DNA of 64,000 nucleotides, taken from positions 1 through 64,000 of the forward strand of contig CAZVBQ010000004.1 of assembly GCA_964625575.1 (NCBI GenBank). The letters are read 5' to 3'. Origin of the DNA: UTCHB3 sp964625575 (GTDB taxonomy: Bacteria > Bacteroidota > Ignavibacteria > Ignavibacteriales > Ignavibacteriaceae). Positions 1 to 8,669 of this stretch are shown one piece after another. Position 1 is the first letter of the stretch, and the number at the start of each line of letters is the position of its first letter. The notes under the pieces were generated by a model. That model saw nothing but the letters and a program-made list of their open reading frames with translations, made no database searches and had not been told where the DNA came from. The position numbers and the translations under genes are program-made.

Positions 1-563
1 ACCTTCAAATACTTCACGACTTCTGCTGTCTCCACCTCGTTCATGCCGAGCATGTTGCCGAGGTTGGCGCCTTCGGCGATGGCGAGGATGAGGGATGTGA
101 GTCTTACCGCCTCAACTTCATCTTTGCAGAACGGGAGGACTGCCTCGAATATGGTTTTCTTCATTTCCTGATATATCCTGAGTATCTTCATGCCGAGCTT
201 GCGGTTGCCATGAAGTATCTCAAGGAAAATGAGATGAATTATCTTCGCGTTCTTCCGCTCGATTGTCAGGGCTTCCATCGCGATTGCCACCACATCCTTC
301 CCTTTTTTAGCGGGCTTTTTCTCAAGCTCTTCTTTGATGCGGGTAGCCACTTCATCAAAGTTCTTGCGGGCGATCTCTTCGATCAGACTGTCCTTCGACC
401 GGAAATGATAGTAGAGCGTCCCCTTGCTGATCTTGATCGCCTTGGCGATATCGGCAAGACTGGTGTTGGTGATCCCCTTCAAGAGGATCTGCGCCGACGC
501 GGTAGAAATTATCCTCTCACGCGTCGGCTCCTTCGGTGGCTCCGGCTTCCTTACGGTCAGCAT
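1..563 (-). CDS. TetR-family transcriptional regulator (3' end cut by window edge)
   Basis: The minus strand reads openly from an ATG at 563 to the window edge, giving 187 residues and no stop, so the C-terminus is missing. The first ~65 residues form a TetR-type helix-turn-helix: TRERIISTASAQILLKG, then TNTSLADIAKAIKISKGTLY followed by YHFRSKDSL. The rest is a helical ligand/dimer domain with no recognisable ligand. The ATG overlaps the stop of the S46 peptidase gene by one base (TGATG), so the two are probably translated together. Family members usually have 190-210 residues, so little is lost. What it regulates cannot be told; the peptidase gene upstream is one candidate target. Confidence 0.9.
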   Translation of the reverse strand, partial: MLTVRKPEPPKEPTRERIISTASAQILLKGITNTSLADIAKAIKISKGTLYYHFRSKDSLIEEIARKNFDEVATRIKEELEKKPAKKGKDVVAIAMEALTIERKNAKIIHLIFLEILHGNRKLGMKILRIYQEMKKTIFEAVLPFCKDEVEAVRLTSLILAIAEGANLGNMLGMNEVETAEVVKYLK

Positions 564-2728
564 CAGATGACACCGAGCTCTTTTAACAGATTTGGTGCCC
601 CGCCGACCTTCTCAACGTTCCAAAGAACATAACGGATATCAACACCGATCGAACGGCTGTAGTCTTCGCTCCAAGCGTAATCGTTGATGGTGGCGCCGAA
701 AGCACGGTCGAAATTAAGTCCGATCAGCCTGCCCCACGCGTCAAGAACGGGAGAGCCTGAATTACCGCCGGTGGTATCAAGGTTGTAAAGCATTGCCACA
801 GGCAGGTCGCCCAAGGCTTCATCCTTGAATCTGCCGTAATCTTTTTTCTGCCACAGTTCCTTGATCTTGGGCAGAAGAGTGTAGTCGGAGTTGCCCGACA
901 GTCCTTTTTCGACCACACCTGTCAGGGTGGTAAAAGGTTTATAATAGGTTGCATCCGATGGGGCGTAACCCTTTATATATCCATAAGTTAGCCTGAGTGT
1001 GCTGTTGGCGTCGGGTATGAATGAACGTTCCATGAAAAGCTTTTTAACTTCGATGAAGTCGGCGAGGAGCGAATTCAGATTCCCTTCCGCGTTCTTCGCG
1101 AGTTCACCGTAAGCTGCAAACTCCGCGTCAAACTGCCTGTAAGTTTCCACAAGCGGATCGTGCGTTTCCGCGAAAACATCGGGACTCATTTCAAGCGCCT
1201 TGAGGAAGTAAGCCTTGTTAACCAGCTCCGATTTTGCCATTTTGTTTTTGAAATAGTCTTCAGCCTCAATAGCGGCACCACGTCCCTTAAAGAATTTTTG
1301 AAGTGTTGCCACATCTTTGAACTCCGCTCTCTTTGCCGCGTCGGTGATCAGCACTTTGAACTGCGCGAGATCGGCTTCGTAGATATGGTTGGCGAAGAGC
1401 TCATCGACGGTTGAGAGGAGCATTGCCTTGTTCTTGTCCTTGAAGATGTTCGCCCTTTTGTCATCGGGCAGTTTTTTTGCATCCATATACTCGGTGATGA
1501 GCTCGCCGAGCTGATATGTGGTCGAGAAGCGACTTAGCACCATTCCGAAGGTGTTCAGGGCGGTGAGTTTGTAAAGTGGTTCGTACTCTTTTTTGATCTT
1601 GGTGAGCAGACCGCTGTACTTGGTTTTAAGCTTTGGATCGGAGGCGATGAATTTCTCCATTTCAGCCTCTTCCCTCTCCTTTTGGGCGATGATGTCAACC
1701 TTGTTGAAACCGATCATCTTGCCGCGGAAGTTTTTTTCTGTGTTCGCGAGCGATTTGATCTGCGGATCAAGTTTCAGCTTCCAGGCGGCGTTTGCCTCGC
1801 TGAGTTTCTCATATTCGGATATGATGCCGGCAAATACCTGCTGGGTGTACGGAAGCCGCACATCCCTGTGAAGTTTAAGGAATTCACTCGGGCGGTTTCT
1901 GTAGGTTACACCGGGATAGCCAAGCACGAAAACGAAATCGTTCTCTTTAACTCCGTCGGGGTTAACCTTAAGATATTTTTTGGGGTTGTATGGCACATTC
2001 CCCTTGTCGTAGGCTCTCGGTGAACCGTCGGGGGCTACATAGGCGCGCAGAAAAGCAAAATCACCGGTATGGCGTGGCCATACCCAGTTATCGGTCTCGC
2101 CACCGAACTCGCCTATCGCGCGGGCGGGAACGTAAACAAGACGGACATCTAGCAGTTCGCGATACCTGAACAGCACCCAAGTTTTACCGATGAACATCTC
2201 TGCAACCTCGGCTTTAACACCCGGCTCCTTCTGTGCCTCTTCAACAAGCTGTTTGCGGACCCTGTTTATCGCGTTGATCCTGTCGGAACCCTCTTTTCCA
2301 TCCGCCGCCGCCAGTACTGCCGCCGACACATCGGCGTAGCCCACGGTTATCTTGCAGTTAAGACCTTTCGCGGGGATCTCCATTTCGTGATCCTTGGCAA
2401 TGAATCCATTCTCGAGGTAGTTGTTCTCTACCGTGCTTGCCTCTGCCACAGCATCAAATGAGCAGTGGTGGTTGGTCAATATAAGTCCGTCAGCAGAAAC
2501 GAACGATCCTGTACAGCCGCCAACCTTTACAAGGGCATCAATCAGACTGACACCGTCGGGGTTGTAAATGTCTTTAACGTCGATCTTTAAACCGGCTTCC
2601 TTAAGGTTCAAACCGGGAATCTCGCTGAGCGGGAACATCCCCTCGTCGGGGATCCGTGAACCGGCAAGTACGAACAAAAGTGAGAAGAGAAAGAGCTTTA
2701 GTTTGTGTTTCTTGAAAAAGAGAAGCAT
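563..2728 (-). CDS. S46 family serine dipeptidyl-peptidase (DPP7/DPP11 type)
   Basis: The product has 721 residues, normal for S46 periplasmic exopeptidases that remove dipeptides from peptide N-termini. An N-terminal signal peptide spans about residues 1-24. The chymotrypsin-like triad is visible: His88 in ILTNHHCSFDAV, Asp223 in PRHTGDFAFLRAY, and Ser657 in TTGGNSGSPV. An Arg (675) lies 18 residues after the Ser, in LNFDRAF. From memory of the Porphyromonas enzymes, DPP11 (Asp/Glu-specific) has Arg at this place and DPP7 has Gly, so an acidic preference is inferred. The gene ends in a one-base overlap with the TetR gene. Confidence 0.95.
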   Translation of the reverse strand: MLLFFKKHKLKLFLFSLLFVLAGSRIPDEGMFPLSEIPGLNLKEAGLKIDVKDIYNPDGVSLIDALVKVGGCTGSFVSADGLILTNHHCSFDAVAEASTVENNYLENGFIAKDHEMEIPAKGLNCKITVGYADVSAAVLAAADGKEGSDRINAINRVRKQLVEEAQKEPGVKAEVAEMFIGKTWVLFRYRELLDVRLVYVPARAIGEFGGETDNWVWPRHTGDFAFLRAYVAPDGSPRAYDKGNVPYNPKKYLKVNPDGVKENDFVFVLGYPGVTYRNRPSEFLKLHRDVRLPYTQQVFAGIISEYEKLSEANAAWKLKLDPQIKSLANTEKNFRGKMIGFNKVDIIAQKEREEAEMEKFIASDPKLKTKYSGLLTKIKKEYEPLYKLTALNTFGMVLSRFSTTYQLGELITEYMDAKKLPDDKRANIFKDKNKAMLLSTVDELFANHIYEADLAQFKVLITDAAKRAEFKDVATLQKFFKGRGAAIEAEDYFKNKMAKSELVNKAYFLKALEMSPDVFAETHDPLVETYRQFDAEFAAYGELAKNAEGNLNSLLADFIEVKKLFMERSFIPDANSTLRLTYGYIKGYAPSDATYYKPFTTLTGVVEKGLSGNSDYTLLPKIKELWQKKDYGRFKDEALGDLPVAMLYNLDTTGGNSGSPVLDAWGRLIGLNFDRAFGATINDYAWSEDYSRSIGVDIRYVLWNVEKVGGAPNLLKELGVI

Positions 2729-2802
2729 TTTTTTACGCCCGGAATTGTTGGAAATCTGATTTTCTGTCCCGCAAATTAGTAATTTTAAGGGAGGGGGGAA
2801 AA

Positions 2803-2837
2803 ATAAAAAAGCTGCCCCGCTTGTGGCAAGGCAGCTT
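2803..2837 (-). terminator. Rho-independent terminator after ilvE
   Basis: An 8-bp perfect stem (AAGCTGCC at 2809-2816 and GGCAGCTT at 2830-2837) has a 13-base loop. Read on the minus strand it is followed by a run of T broken by one A. It lies just past the ilvE stop and before the S46 gene, so it separates the two transcripts. Confidence 0.85.
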
Positions 2838-2859
2838 TATAATTTGATAACTATCCGGA

Positions 2860-3945
2860 TCAGGCGGTTACTGTCACGGGCTCGATCTTTTGGGTCCAGC
2901 CGTAACGGTCTTCCAATCTTCCTTTCTGCATTCCGGTCAGCTCATCAAAGAGCTTTTCGGCAAGCTTGCCAACCTGTTTGTTGCAGAAGATCAGGCTTTT
3001 CTCCTTGAATTTCAGCTCGCAAACAGATGAAATGATGGCAGCGGTACCGGTGCCGAACACTTCGAGGACTTCACCTTTCTCATACCTCTCCAGCACTTCC
3101 TGGAGCGGAACGAGTCTTTCGGTTACGTTGTATCCCCAGTCTTTCAATATCTGAATTGTTGACTTCCTCGTGATCCCCGGCAGAATTCCACCGGTGAGCA
3201 TCGGGGTGGCAACTTCATCATTGAACTGGATGAAGATGTTCATTGTACCGACTTCCTCAATGTACTTCAACTCAACAGCGTCGAGCCAAAGGGTTTGGGT
3301 GCAGCCTTCTTTTTTGGCAATCTCCTGACCGATAAGACTGGCGGCATAGTTACCGGCGGTTTTGCACTCGCCAAGACCTTTTCTAACGGTACGAACGTAC
3401 TCGTCCTGAATAAGGATCTTAACGGGTTTGAAACCCTCCGGATAATAAGCGCCAACCGGCGAAAGAAGGAATATAAGTTTATACGTATCAGATGCCTTTA
3501 CTCCGAGAACGGGGTCTTCGCCGTACATAAAAGGTCTCACGTAAAGCGAATCCATTTCTCCGCGGGGAACCCAGTCGCGTTCGATCCAGATGAGTTCCTT
3601 CAGTGCCTCGACACAGAAATCGACATCCACTTCGGGCATGCAAAGCCTTCTGGCGGAATTATTGAGGCGTTTGAAGTTCTCTTCCGGTCTGAAAAGCTGA
3701 AGCTCACCACTTGGGGTAAAGTATGCTTTTAGTCCTTCAAAGATAGTTTGACCGTAATGCAAAACCGAAGTGGCGGGGTGCATCTGCAGGTTACCGACAG
3801 CTGTTATTCTTGGATTGTGCCACCCTTTTTCAGAGCTGTAATCCATAATGAAAACGTTATCGGTGAAATACCTGCCGAATCCCAGATTCTCCGGAAGTAC
3901 CACGGGTTCTTTTCGTTCGAATAAATTATATGTAATATTCTCCAA
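2860..3945 (-). CDS. ilvE: branched-chain amino acid aminotransferase
   Basis: This 361-residue class IV PLP aminotransferase matches the longer (~355 aa) branched-chain family, which catalyses the last step of Leu/Ile/Val synthesis and the first of their breakdown. The PLP lysine is in GLGECKTAGNYAASL. Other family blocks are TSVLHYGQTIFEGLKAY near the N-terminus and EEVGTMNIFIQF, GILPGITRKSTIQIL and VFGTGTAAIISSV later. The start is a TTG at 3945, preceded by AGGACGGGAG at a suitable distance; no ATG lies nearby upstream in frame. A terminator follows it, so it appears to be its own transcription unit. Confidence 0.95.
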   Translation of the reverse strand: MENITYNLFERKEPVVLPENLGFGRYFTDNVFIMDYSSEKGWHNPRITAVGNLQMHPATSVLHYGQTIFEGLKAYFTPSGELQLFRPEENFKRLNNSARRLCMPEVDVDFCVEALKELIWIERDWVPRGEMDSLYVRPFMYGEDPVLGVKASDTYKLIFLLSPVGAYYPEGFKPVKILIQDEYVRTVRKGLGECKTAGNYAASLIGQEIAKKEGCTQTLWLDAVELKYIEEVGTMNIFIQFNDEVATPMLTGGILPGITRKSTIQILKDWGYNVTERLVPLQEVLERYEKGEVLEVFGTGTAAIISSVCELKFKEKSLIFCNKQVGKLAEKLFDELTGMQKGRLEDRYGWTQKIEPVTVTA

Positions 3946-4030
3946 ATCTCCCGTCCTTTCATTTTTTGGGTGAAAGCGATAATGAAAGGTACGAAAAATC
4001 AGGAACTATAAAAATGCAAAAAGGCGCTTC

Positions 4031-4375
4031 CTACCTTACGAGCATCGAGACTTCCTGAGCAGCTTTCTGGTTGAATTCTGCTGTCAGTTTCTTGTTGTTC
4101 ACCAGGTCAAGAATTGTACCGATAAGGCAAAGTCCGCCTGTGAAGAGGTAAAGCAATCCCATTCCGATCTGACCAAGATAGAATCTCTGGATTCCTCCGG
4201 CGACGAAGAAACCGAGAAGTGTCAGTATCAACACGGTTGTCGCGTCCTTCCTCTTTCCCGCGTAGAGCATAGCGAATTCTTTTGCCTGATTATCGTCATA
4301 CTTTTCAAAATAGTGCTCGAGGAAAGCGAGTTCTTCGAATGTAACACCTGGAATATAGTCATGAACTTTAGCCAT
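4031..4375 (-). CDS. TM2-domain membrane protein
   Basis: The reading frame is open from 4432, but the ATG at 4375 has a good ribosome site (AGAGG, 6 bases upstream) and begins MAKVHDYIPGV, so a 114-residue product is preferred. The C-terminal half is a TM2 domain: two membrane helices joined by a short turn, around GGIQRFYLGQIGMGLLYLFT and GLCLIGTILDLV, preceded by LILTLLGFFVAG. The N-terminal half is soluble and charged. TM2 proteins have no settled biochemical role. The gene follows a DUF2752 gene on the same strand, a pairing I recall from other Bacteroidota. Confidence 0.85.
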   Translation of the reverse strand: MAKVHDYIPGVTFEELAFLEHYFEKYDDNQAKEFAMLYAGKRKDATTVLILTLLGFFVAGGIQRFYLGQIGMGLLYLFTGGLCLIGTILDLVNNKKLTAEFNQKAAQEVSMLVR

Positions 4376-4428
4376 GATGGACCTCTTTTTTTGGTTGGAA
4401 CGTGTTATTAATGAAACGGGTGCGAAGC

Positions 4429-4761
4429 TCAAGCCAGAGGCTGTGAACCGTTTTTCTGATTAGAAACCTTTAACTGGAAATAAGAGATCTGCCCGATCCG
4501 GTAAAGCAACACCGGCAACGCGAATACGCCGGCTTTGTGGGTTGCCCAACTTGCCGCAATGTCACCGTGAAATATGTAGGAGACTGATCTTCCAAGACCG
4601 CAACCTGGGCAATGCTCGAATCCAAGATTGTCAAGCACGCAAAAACTTACTTGTGAATCTTGAAGCGGATTAATTACCGCGAGGTAGATCAGCGCGACCG
4701 TCCAGATGGCTGCTTCGAACCACGGTGAACCGATTAAATTTAAAAGCTTCTTTTTAAGCAT
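4429..4761 (-). CDS. DUF2752 family membrane protein
   Basis: The product has 110 residues. The conserved DUF2752 core is FEHCPGCGLGRSVSYIFHGD, with its paired cysteines (CPGCG), followed by SWATHKAGVFALPVLLYRIGQI, a second membrane helix. The N-terminal helix lies around residues 15-31. The family has no known function. It lies 53 bases upstream of the TM2 gene in the same direction, so the two probably form a two-gene operon. The DUF2752-TM2 pairing suggests a shared membrane role, which is inference only. Confidence 0.85.
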   Translation of the reverse strand: MLKKKLLNLIGSPWFEAAIWTVALIYLAVINPLQDSQVSFCVLDNLGFEHCPGCGLGRSVSYIFHGDIAASWATHKAGVFALPVLLYRIGQISYFQLKVSNQKNGSQPLA

Positions 4762-4905
4762 AAAAAAAGTTCTTTGTTACCCCAATTTACTAAAGTGGGT
4801 GAAATAATTACCTGCTTTAAATACAATTTTCTAAAATAATTGATAACCTTTCACCGCCCCTTGTCGATATTTGACGCCTTATAGTTATTTTACGTGACTT
4901 AAAAA

Positions 4906-5997
4906 ATGAAGTATCCAAAATTGATAATACCAACCCGACCCGGAATGAATAGCTCTACCGTGGTTAATTCTTTGATCACCTTCGTAAAATTGATGTTGCT
5001 CATGGCATTAATTCACACGGCAAGTGCATCAACATCAGATGGAAAATTAATTCCGGCAAATGGTACCGGTTTAACCTCATCCTTCGAAGTGCTTGAGAAA
5101 GGTTTCGGTGTGGTGCTCCTTTCCGGCCCCAACCTCGATGATGCCAAGCGTCAGGCAAAGAAGTATTCGGAGGAAGGTTACACGATACGGGTTGTGCGGG
5201 ATGAAAAAAGCAAGAAAAACAGATTCCGAGTGGTATCAGGTCTGTTCGCGAGTCGAACTGATGCCGAATTTCATAAAAAAGAGATCCAAAAAGATCTCAA
5301 ACTCAAGAAACTTTGGGTAATGGAGTTCACAGTCAACTTGAAAGTGGTGGCCACATTTCCCGCAAAAAAAGTGAATAAACCGAAAACTCCAAAGGAGAAA
5401 GAGACTGAAAAACCAACTTCCCCGCCAGTGAAGAATGATCCGGTCAAAAACAAACCGAAGGAGAATGAGGAAGAGGTGTCAAGCGAGGTGTCATCACTGA
5501 TCAATACCTGGAATGCCATAATGATCGTATACAATATTGGTGACCTGCGCGCGCTCAACGAATATATCCACCCGAGAATTGGCTTTACGGTGATGCAAAA
5601 CTCGGGCGCTTATGTAAAGCTCGACTGGTACAACAAAATCGACTCGATACTCTACCATCCCCTCGTGAAGGTGGTTCCGAAATCGATCCAGCCCCGGTTT
5701 GAAGAAGCTCCCGTTTACCGCTGCGAGCTCGAAAGCTGGAGCAAAACCGGTTGTTTCATCACTACGGTTGACCCCTCAACAAAGGAATTCTCCAAGTTCG
5801 AACGCAAAAAAAATGGTGACTGGGGCGATGACCCACTCACAATTGAAAAGATTAAAAGCTGTGAGAAACTGACCACCCGGTCGGTCTTTCAATCAGAAAA
5901 TCCACCTTATTACCATAAATACCACATTTACCTCGCCTTCATCGACGGCAGATGGTACATTACGGGCATTGATCTGGTTATTCCCTGTTCTGCCTGA
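4906..5997 (+). CDS. SPOR-domain secreted/envelope protein, otherwise unknown
   Basis: The 363-residue product has a hydrophobic segment at about residues 20-40 (ITFVKLMLLMALIHTASA), either a signal peptide or anchor; the N-terminus upstream of it is unusually long, and an ATG at residue 25 is an alternative start. Residues ~60-140 (VLEKGFGVVLLSGPNLDDAK to KLKKLWVMEF) resemble a SPOR domain, a fold that binds denuded peptidoglycan glycan strands. A Lys/Pro/Glu-rich linker (150-190) leads to a C-terminal domain of about 170 residues that I do not recognise. It is transcribed alone, divergent from the DUF2752 gene and convergent with the export operon. Confidence 0.6.
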   Translation: MKYPKLIIPTRPGMNSSTVVNSLITFVKLMLLMALIHTASASTSDGKLIPANGTGLTSSFEVLEKGFGVVLLSGPNLDDAKRQAKKYSEEGYTIRVVRDEKSKKNRFRVVSGLFASRTDAEFHKKEIQKDLKLKKLWVMEFTVNLKVVATFPAKKVNKPKTPKEKETEKPTSPPVKNDPVKNKPKENEEEVSSEVSSLINTWNAIMIVYNIGDLRALNEYIHPRIGFTVMQNSGAYVKLDWYNKIDSILYHPLVKVVPKSIQPRFEEAPVYRCELESWSKTGCFITTVDPSTKEFSKFERKKNGDWGDDPLTIEKIKSCEKLTTRSVFQSENPPYYHKYHIYLAFIDGRWYITGIDLVIPCSA

Positions 5998-6198
5998 TAA
6001 GTGTCAGGTGTTAAGTGTCAGGTGTTATTTTCAGGCGATACTATCAATTTATGATAACCAACTGGCATTGTTCTAAATAAAATAGCCGGGTCTCGAGATC
6101 CGGCTTATTTGGTTTAAAACTTTTACCAAGCGTCGTCAACAATGGATAACCCACAGCCTATAACACTTAACACTTAACACCTAACACTTAACACTTAC
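5998..6198. repeat. inverted pair of degenerate TAAGTGTTAAGTGT word arrays
   Basis: Right after the plus-strand stop, 6000-6031 carries repeats of TAAGTGTCAGGTGT. Right after the minus-strand stop of the permease gene, 6160-6198 carries the same word in the opposite orientation (CACTTAACACTTAACAC). Both convergent genes are therefore followed, each in its own sense, by the same kind of array, with a terminator hairpin between them. Confidence 0.8.
6084..6105. terminator. hairpin between convergent genes
   Basis: The stem pairs AGCCGG (6084-6089) with CCGGCT (6100-6105) around a TCTCGAGA core that is itself palindromic. T-rich sequence flanks it on both strands, so it may end transcription from both sides. 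Confidence 0.65.
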
Positions 6199-7437
6199 TT
6201 ACTGTTCATATCTCAGCGCTTCAATCGGATCAAGGTTGGCGGCTTTGTATGCAGGGTAAGTTCCGAACAAGACACCTACCATTACGCAAAGCCCGATGCC
6301 GATCATGATCCAGTCGTATGGAATGGCTGCTTTGGCGTTAAGAAATGAGCCGGCGAAGTTTCCGATACCCACTCCGAGTGAAATGCCGATCAGCCCCCCA
6401 AAAAGGCAAAGGAGAATCGCTTCGATCATAAACTGTAAAAGTATCTGGTAACTCTTGGCACCGATTGCTTTACGGATACCCACTTCCCGGGTTCTTTCGG
6501 TAACAGAAACAAGCATGATGTTCATGATGCCGATACCTGCCGCGAGAAGAGCGATGAACGATACAACACCGGCGCCTATCTTGGCGTAGATGGTAACAGA
6601 GTTGATCTCTTTCATCACAGATTCGTTGCTGAAAATCTCAAAATCGCTTTCCTCACCGGGCGCGTTCTTTCTGATCGAACGCATCATACCTGTTGCTGAT
6701 TCAATCACCTTGTCGTAGTCCTCTTTTGAATGGGAGGTGACTGTGATATTAACGCTGCGGTTATACTTACCGTAAATTGCTTGATGCGTCGTGATCGGGA
6801 TGGTCACAAAGTTGTCGCGGCTTTGCCCGAACATCTGCCCCTGACCTTCAAAAACACCTATAACGCGGAGGGGTCTGCCATCAACACGTACCTCCTTGCC
6901 TATCGGATCAACATTCTCGAATATCTTGTCGGCGACATCCCTCCCAAGTATCACCACGTTGGCGCTGTTCGTAACATCAGTTTCCCTGATCTCCCTGCCA
7001 AGTTCAACTTTCCAGTCGTTCGTCTTGATCGCGGAAGGCGTAACTCCGGATACCGACACGTTAGGATTGGTCTCACGGTTACGGAATTTAACTACCTTGC
7101 CAAACTGCCACTGCTCGGCACCGATAAACTTCGCGGATGTGAGGCCGCTCTTCAGCCGGGTGTAGTCTTCAAGTGTTATATCTTTTCTATTGCGATACTT
7201 CGACATAGCGCCGGGACCACCCGAGCGGATCGCGGGGAATTTCTGTATCTGAAACGTATTCTTCGCCAATGATGCCACACCTTCTTCAATACTTGTCTGA
7301 AGCATGGTGATAACAGTCATTATCACAATAATTGAGAAGATACCTACAACGATGCCGAGCATCGTAAGGGTTGCTCTCAGTTTGTTGGCCCTGAGATCCA
7401 TCAAAGCGAGTTTCAGGGATTCAAAAAGATTGATCAT
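6199..7437 (-). CDS. ABC transporter permease, MacB/FtsX type (second of pair)
   Basis: The 412-residue product has the MacB_PCD plus FtsX layout: one membrane helix near residues 17-45 (ATLTMLGIVVGIFSIIVIMT), a periplasmic domain of about 230 residues, then three C-terminal helices, with the cytoplasmic loop motif VTERTREVGIRKAIGAKSYQ. It has no ATPase domain. Its start overlaps the stop of the upstream permease by 4 bases. With the ATPase, adaptor and TolC genes upstream it forms a tripartite exporter; the two permeases are different enough to suggest a heterodimer. The substrate is unknown (a peptide, lipid or macrolide-like compound are all possible). Confidence 0.9.
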   Translation of the reverse strand: MINLFESLKLALMDLRANKLRATLTMLGIVVGIFSIIVIMTVITMLQTSIEEGVASLAKNTFQIQKFPAIRSGGPGAMSKYRNRKDITLEDYTRLKSGLTSAKFIGAEQWQFGKVVKFRNRETNPNVSVSGVTPSAIKTNDWKVELGREIRETDVTNSANVVILGRDVADKIFENVDPIGKEVRVDGRPLRVIGVFEGQGQMFGQSRDNFVTIPITTHQAIYGKYNRSVNITVTSHSKEDYDKVIESATGMMRSIRKNAPGEESDFEIFSNESVMKEINSVTIYAKIGAGVVSFIALLAAGIGIMNIMLVSVTERTREVGIRKAIGAKSYQILLQFMIEAILLCLFGGLIGISLGVGIGNFAGSFLNAKAAIPYDWIMIGIGLCVMVGVLFGTYPAYKAANLDPIEALRYEQ

Positions 7438-8669
7438 TCGTACCTCAACGCTTCCACGGGATCGAGTTTAGATGCCTGCCACGCCGGCGCGAAACCTGCC
7501 ACCACGCCCACTATCAATGAGATAACAATGGCTATTAATACCGCCTCATACTGCACCGAGGTTGGCAGGAACTGATTTACAAGCATGCTCAGCAGAACGG
7601 CATTTATCAAACCGATGAAACCACCAAGAAGACAAATGGCTGAAGACTCCATCAGAAATTGCGCCATGATGGTTCTCCGTTTGGCACCTATCGCCTTGCG
7701 AACACCGATCTCCCTGGTTCTCTCTTTAACCGATACAAACATGATATTCATTATCCCGATCGCGCCTACGAACAGGGAGAGTCCCGTAATGAAGAAACCA
7801 CCCGCGGAAATTACACCGACCGTGGAATTGTAGTTTTCCATTAAACCTTCCTGCTGATTCACAGAGAAGTTATTGTCTTCACCCAACCTGAGACCGCGCA
7901 CTTTGCGCATGATTCCTATCGCCTCGTCACGCACTTCGGCAACCTTGTCGTTGCCCGGTGCTTTTACATCTATGGTTACACTTCTGAAATTTGAATTTAC
8001 GAAATGCTTGAAAAGAACGCCGATTGGCACGAACACCTGTTTATCGGGATTGAAATTGCCGAGGATAAAACTCCCCTGCTCGTTCAATACACCCACGATC
8101 TTGAAGTCAAGCCCCCCGATCTTTATCGTGTTTCCGAGACTGTTCCCTTTCGGGAAAAGGTTCTTCTCAACTTCTGAACCAAGAACCGCCACGTATCTTG
8201 AACCTTTACTTTCAACGTCAGAATAAAATCTTCCTGACTTAAAAGTGAAGTTTGTGGTAGCGAGATACTCGGCAGTAGAACCGGAGACGAATATGTTCTC
8301 CATCGAAAGTTCATCTTTTTTTATGGTTTCATTCGACCAGATAGTCGGGGCAACAGCCACCGGAAGCTTCGCGAGACGTTTATACTTCTCATAATCTTCC
8401 ATCGAGATGTTCGGTCGTTTTCTGATCTTCCACCAGTCGACATTGCTGAACCACTCCCACTTGTCGATGTGCAACACATCCGAGCCAAGAGAGCTGATCC
8501 CGCGCTGAAACGCGCCATCAATTCCCTTTATGGCGGTCGACATCAGAACCACGGAGGTTACACCAATCACAATACCGAGCGTGGTAAGCAACGTTCTGAC
8601 CTTGTTCGCCTTTACCGCGGTGAAGGCGATGATCAGGCCTTCTTTCAGTTCATAGAAAAATGTGTTCAC
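7434..8669 (-). CDS. ABC transporter permease, MacB/FtsX type (first of pair)
   Basis: This 411-residue permease has the same plan as its downstream neighbour: N-terminal helix TLLTTLGIVIGVTSVVLMST, a large periplasmic domain (~50-280), and three C-terminal helices with VKERTREIGVRKAIGAKRRT between the first two. It overlaps the ATPase gene upstream and the second permease downstream by 4 bases each, so the three are surely co-translated. Two half-permeases of this type are expected to pair around one ATPase dimer and couple ATP use to movement of the periplasmic domains. Confidence 0.9.
   Translation of the reverse strand: MNTFFYELKEGLIIAFTAVKANKVRTLLTTLGIVIGVTSVVLMSTAIKGIDGAFQRGISSLGSDVLHIDKWEWFSNVDWWKIRKRPNISMEDYEKYKRLAKLPVAVAPTIWSNETIKKDELSMENIFVSGSTAEYLATTNFTFKSGRFYSDVESKGSRYVAVLGSEVEKNLFPKGNSLGNTIKIGGLDFKIVGVLNEQGSFILGNFNPDKQVFVPIGVLFKHFVNSNFRSVTIDVKAPGNDKVAEVRDEAIGIMRKVRGLRLGEDNNFSVNQQEGLMENYNSTVGVISAGGFFITGLSLFVGAIGIMNIMFVSVKERTREIGVRKAIGAKRRTIMAQFLMESSAICLLGGFIGLINAVLLSMLVNQFLPTSVQYEAVLIAIVISLIVGVVAGFAPAWQASKLDPVEALRYE

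Noticed and set aside
210..632. 140-codon open frame on the plus strand
   Set aside because: The minus strand here encodes a clear TetR helix-turn-helix and the end of the S46 peptidase.
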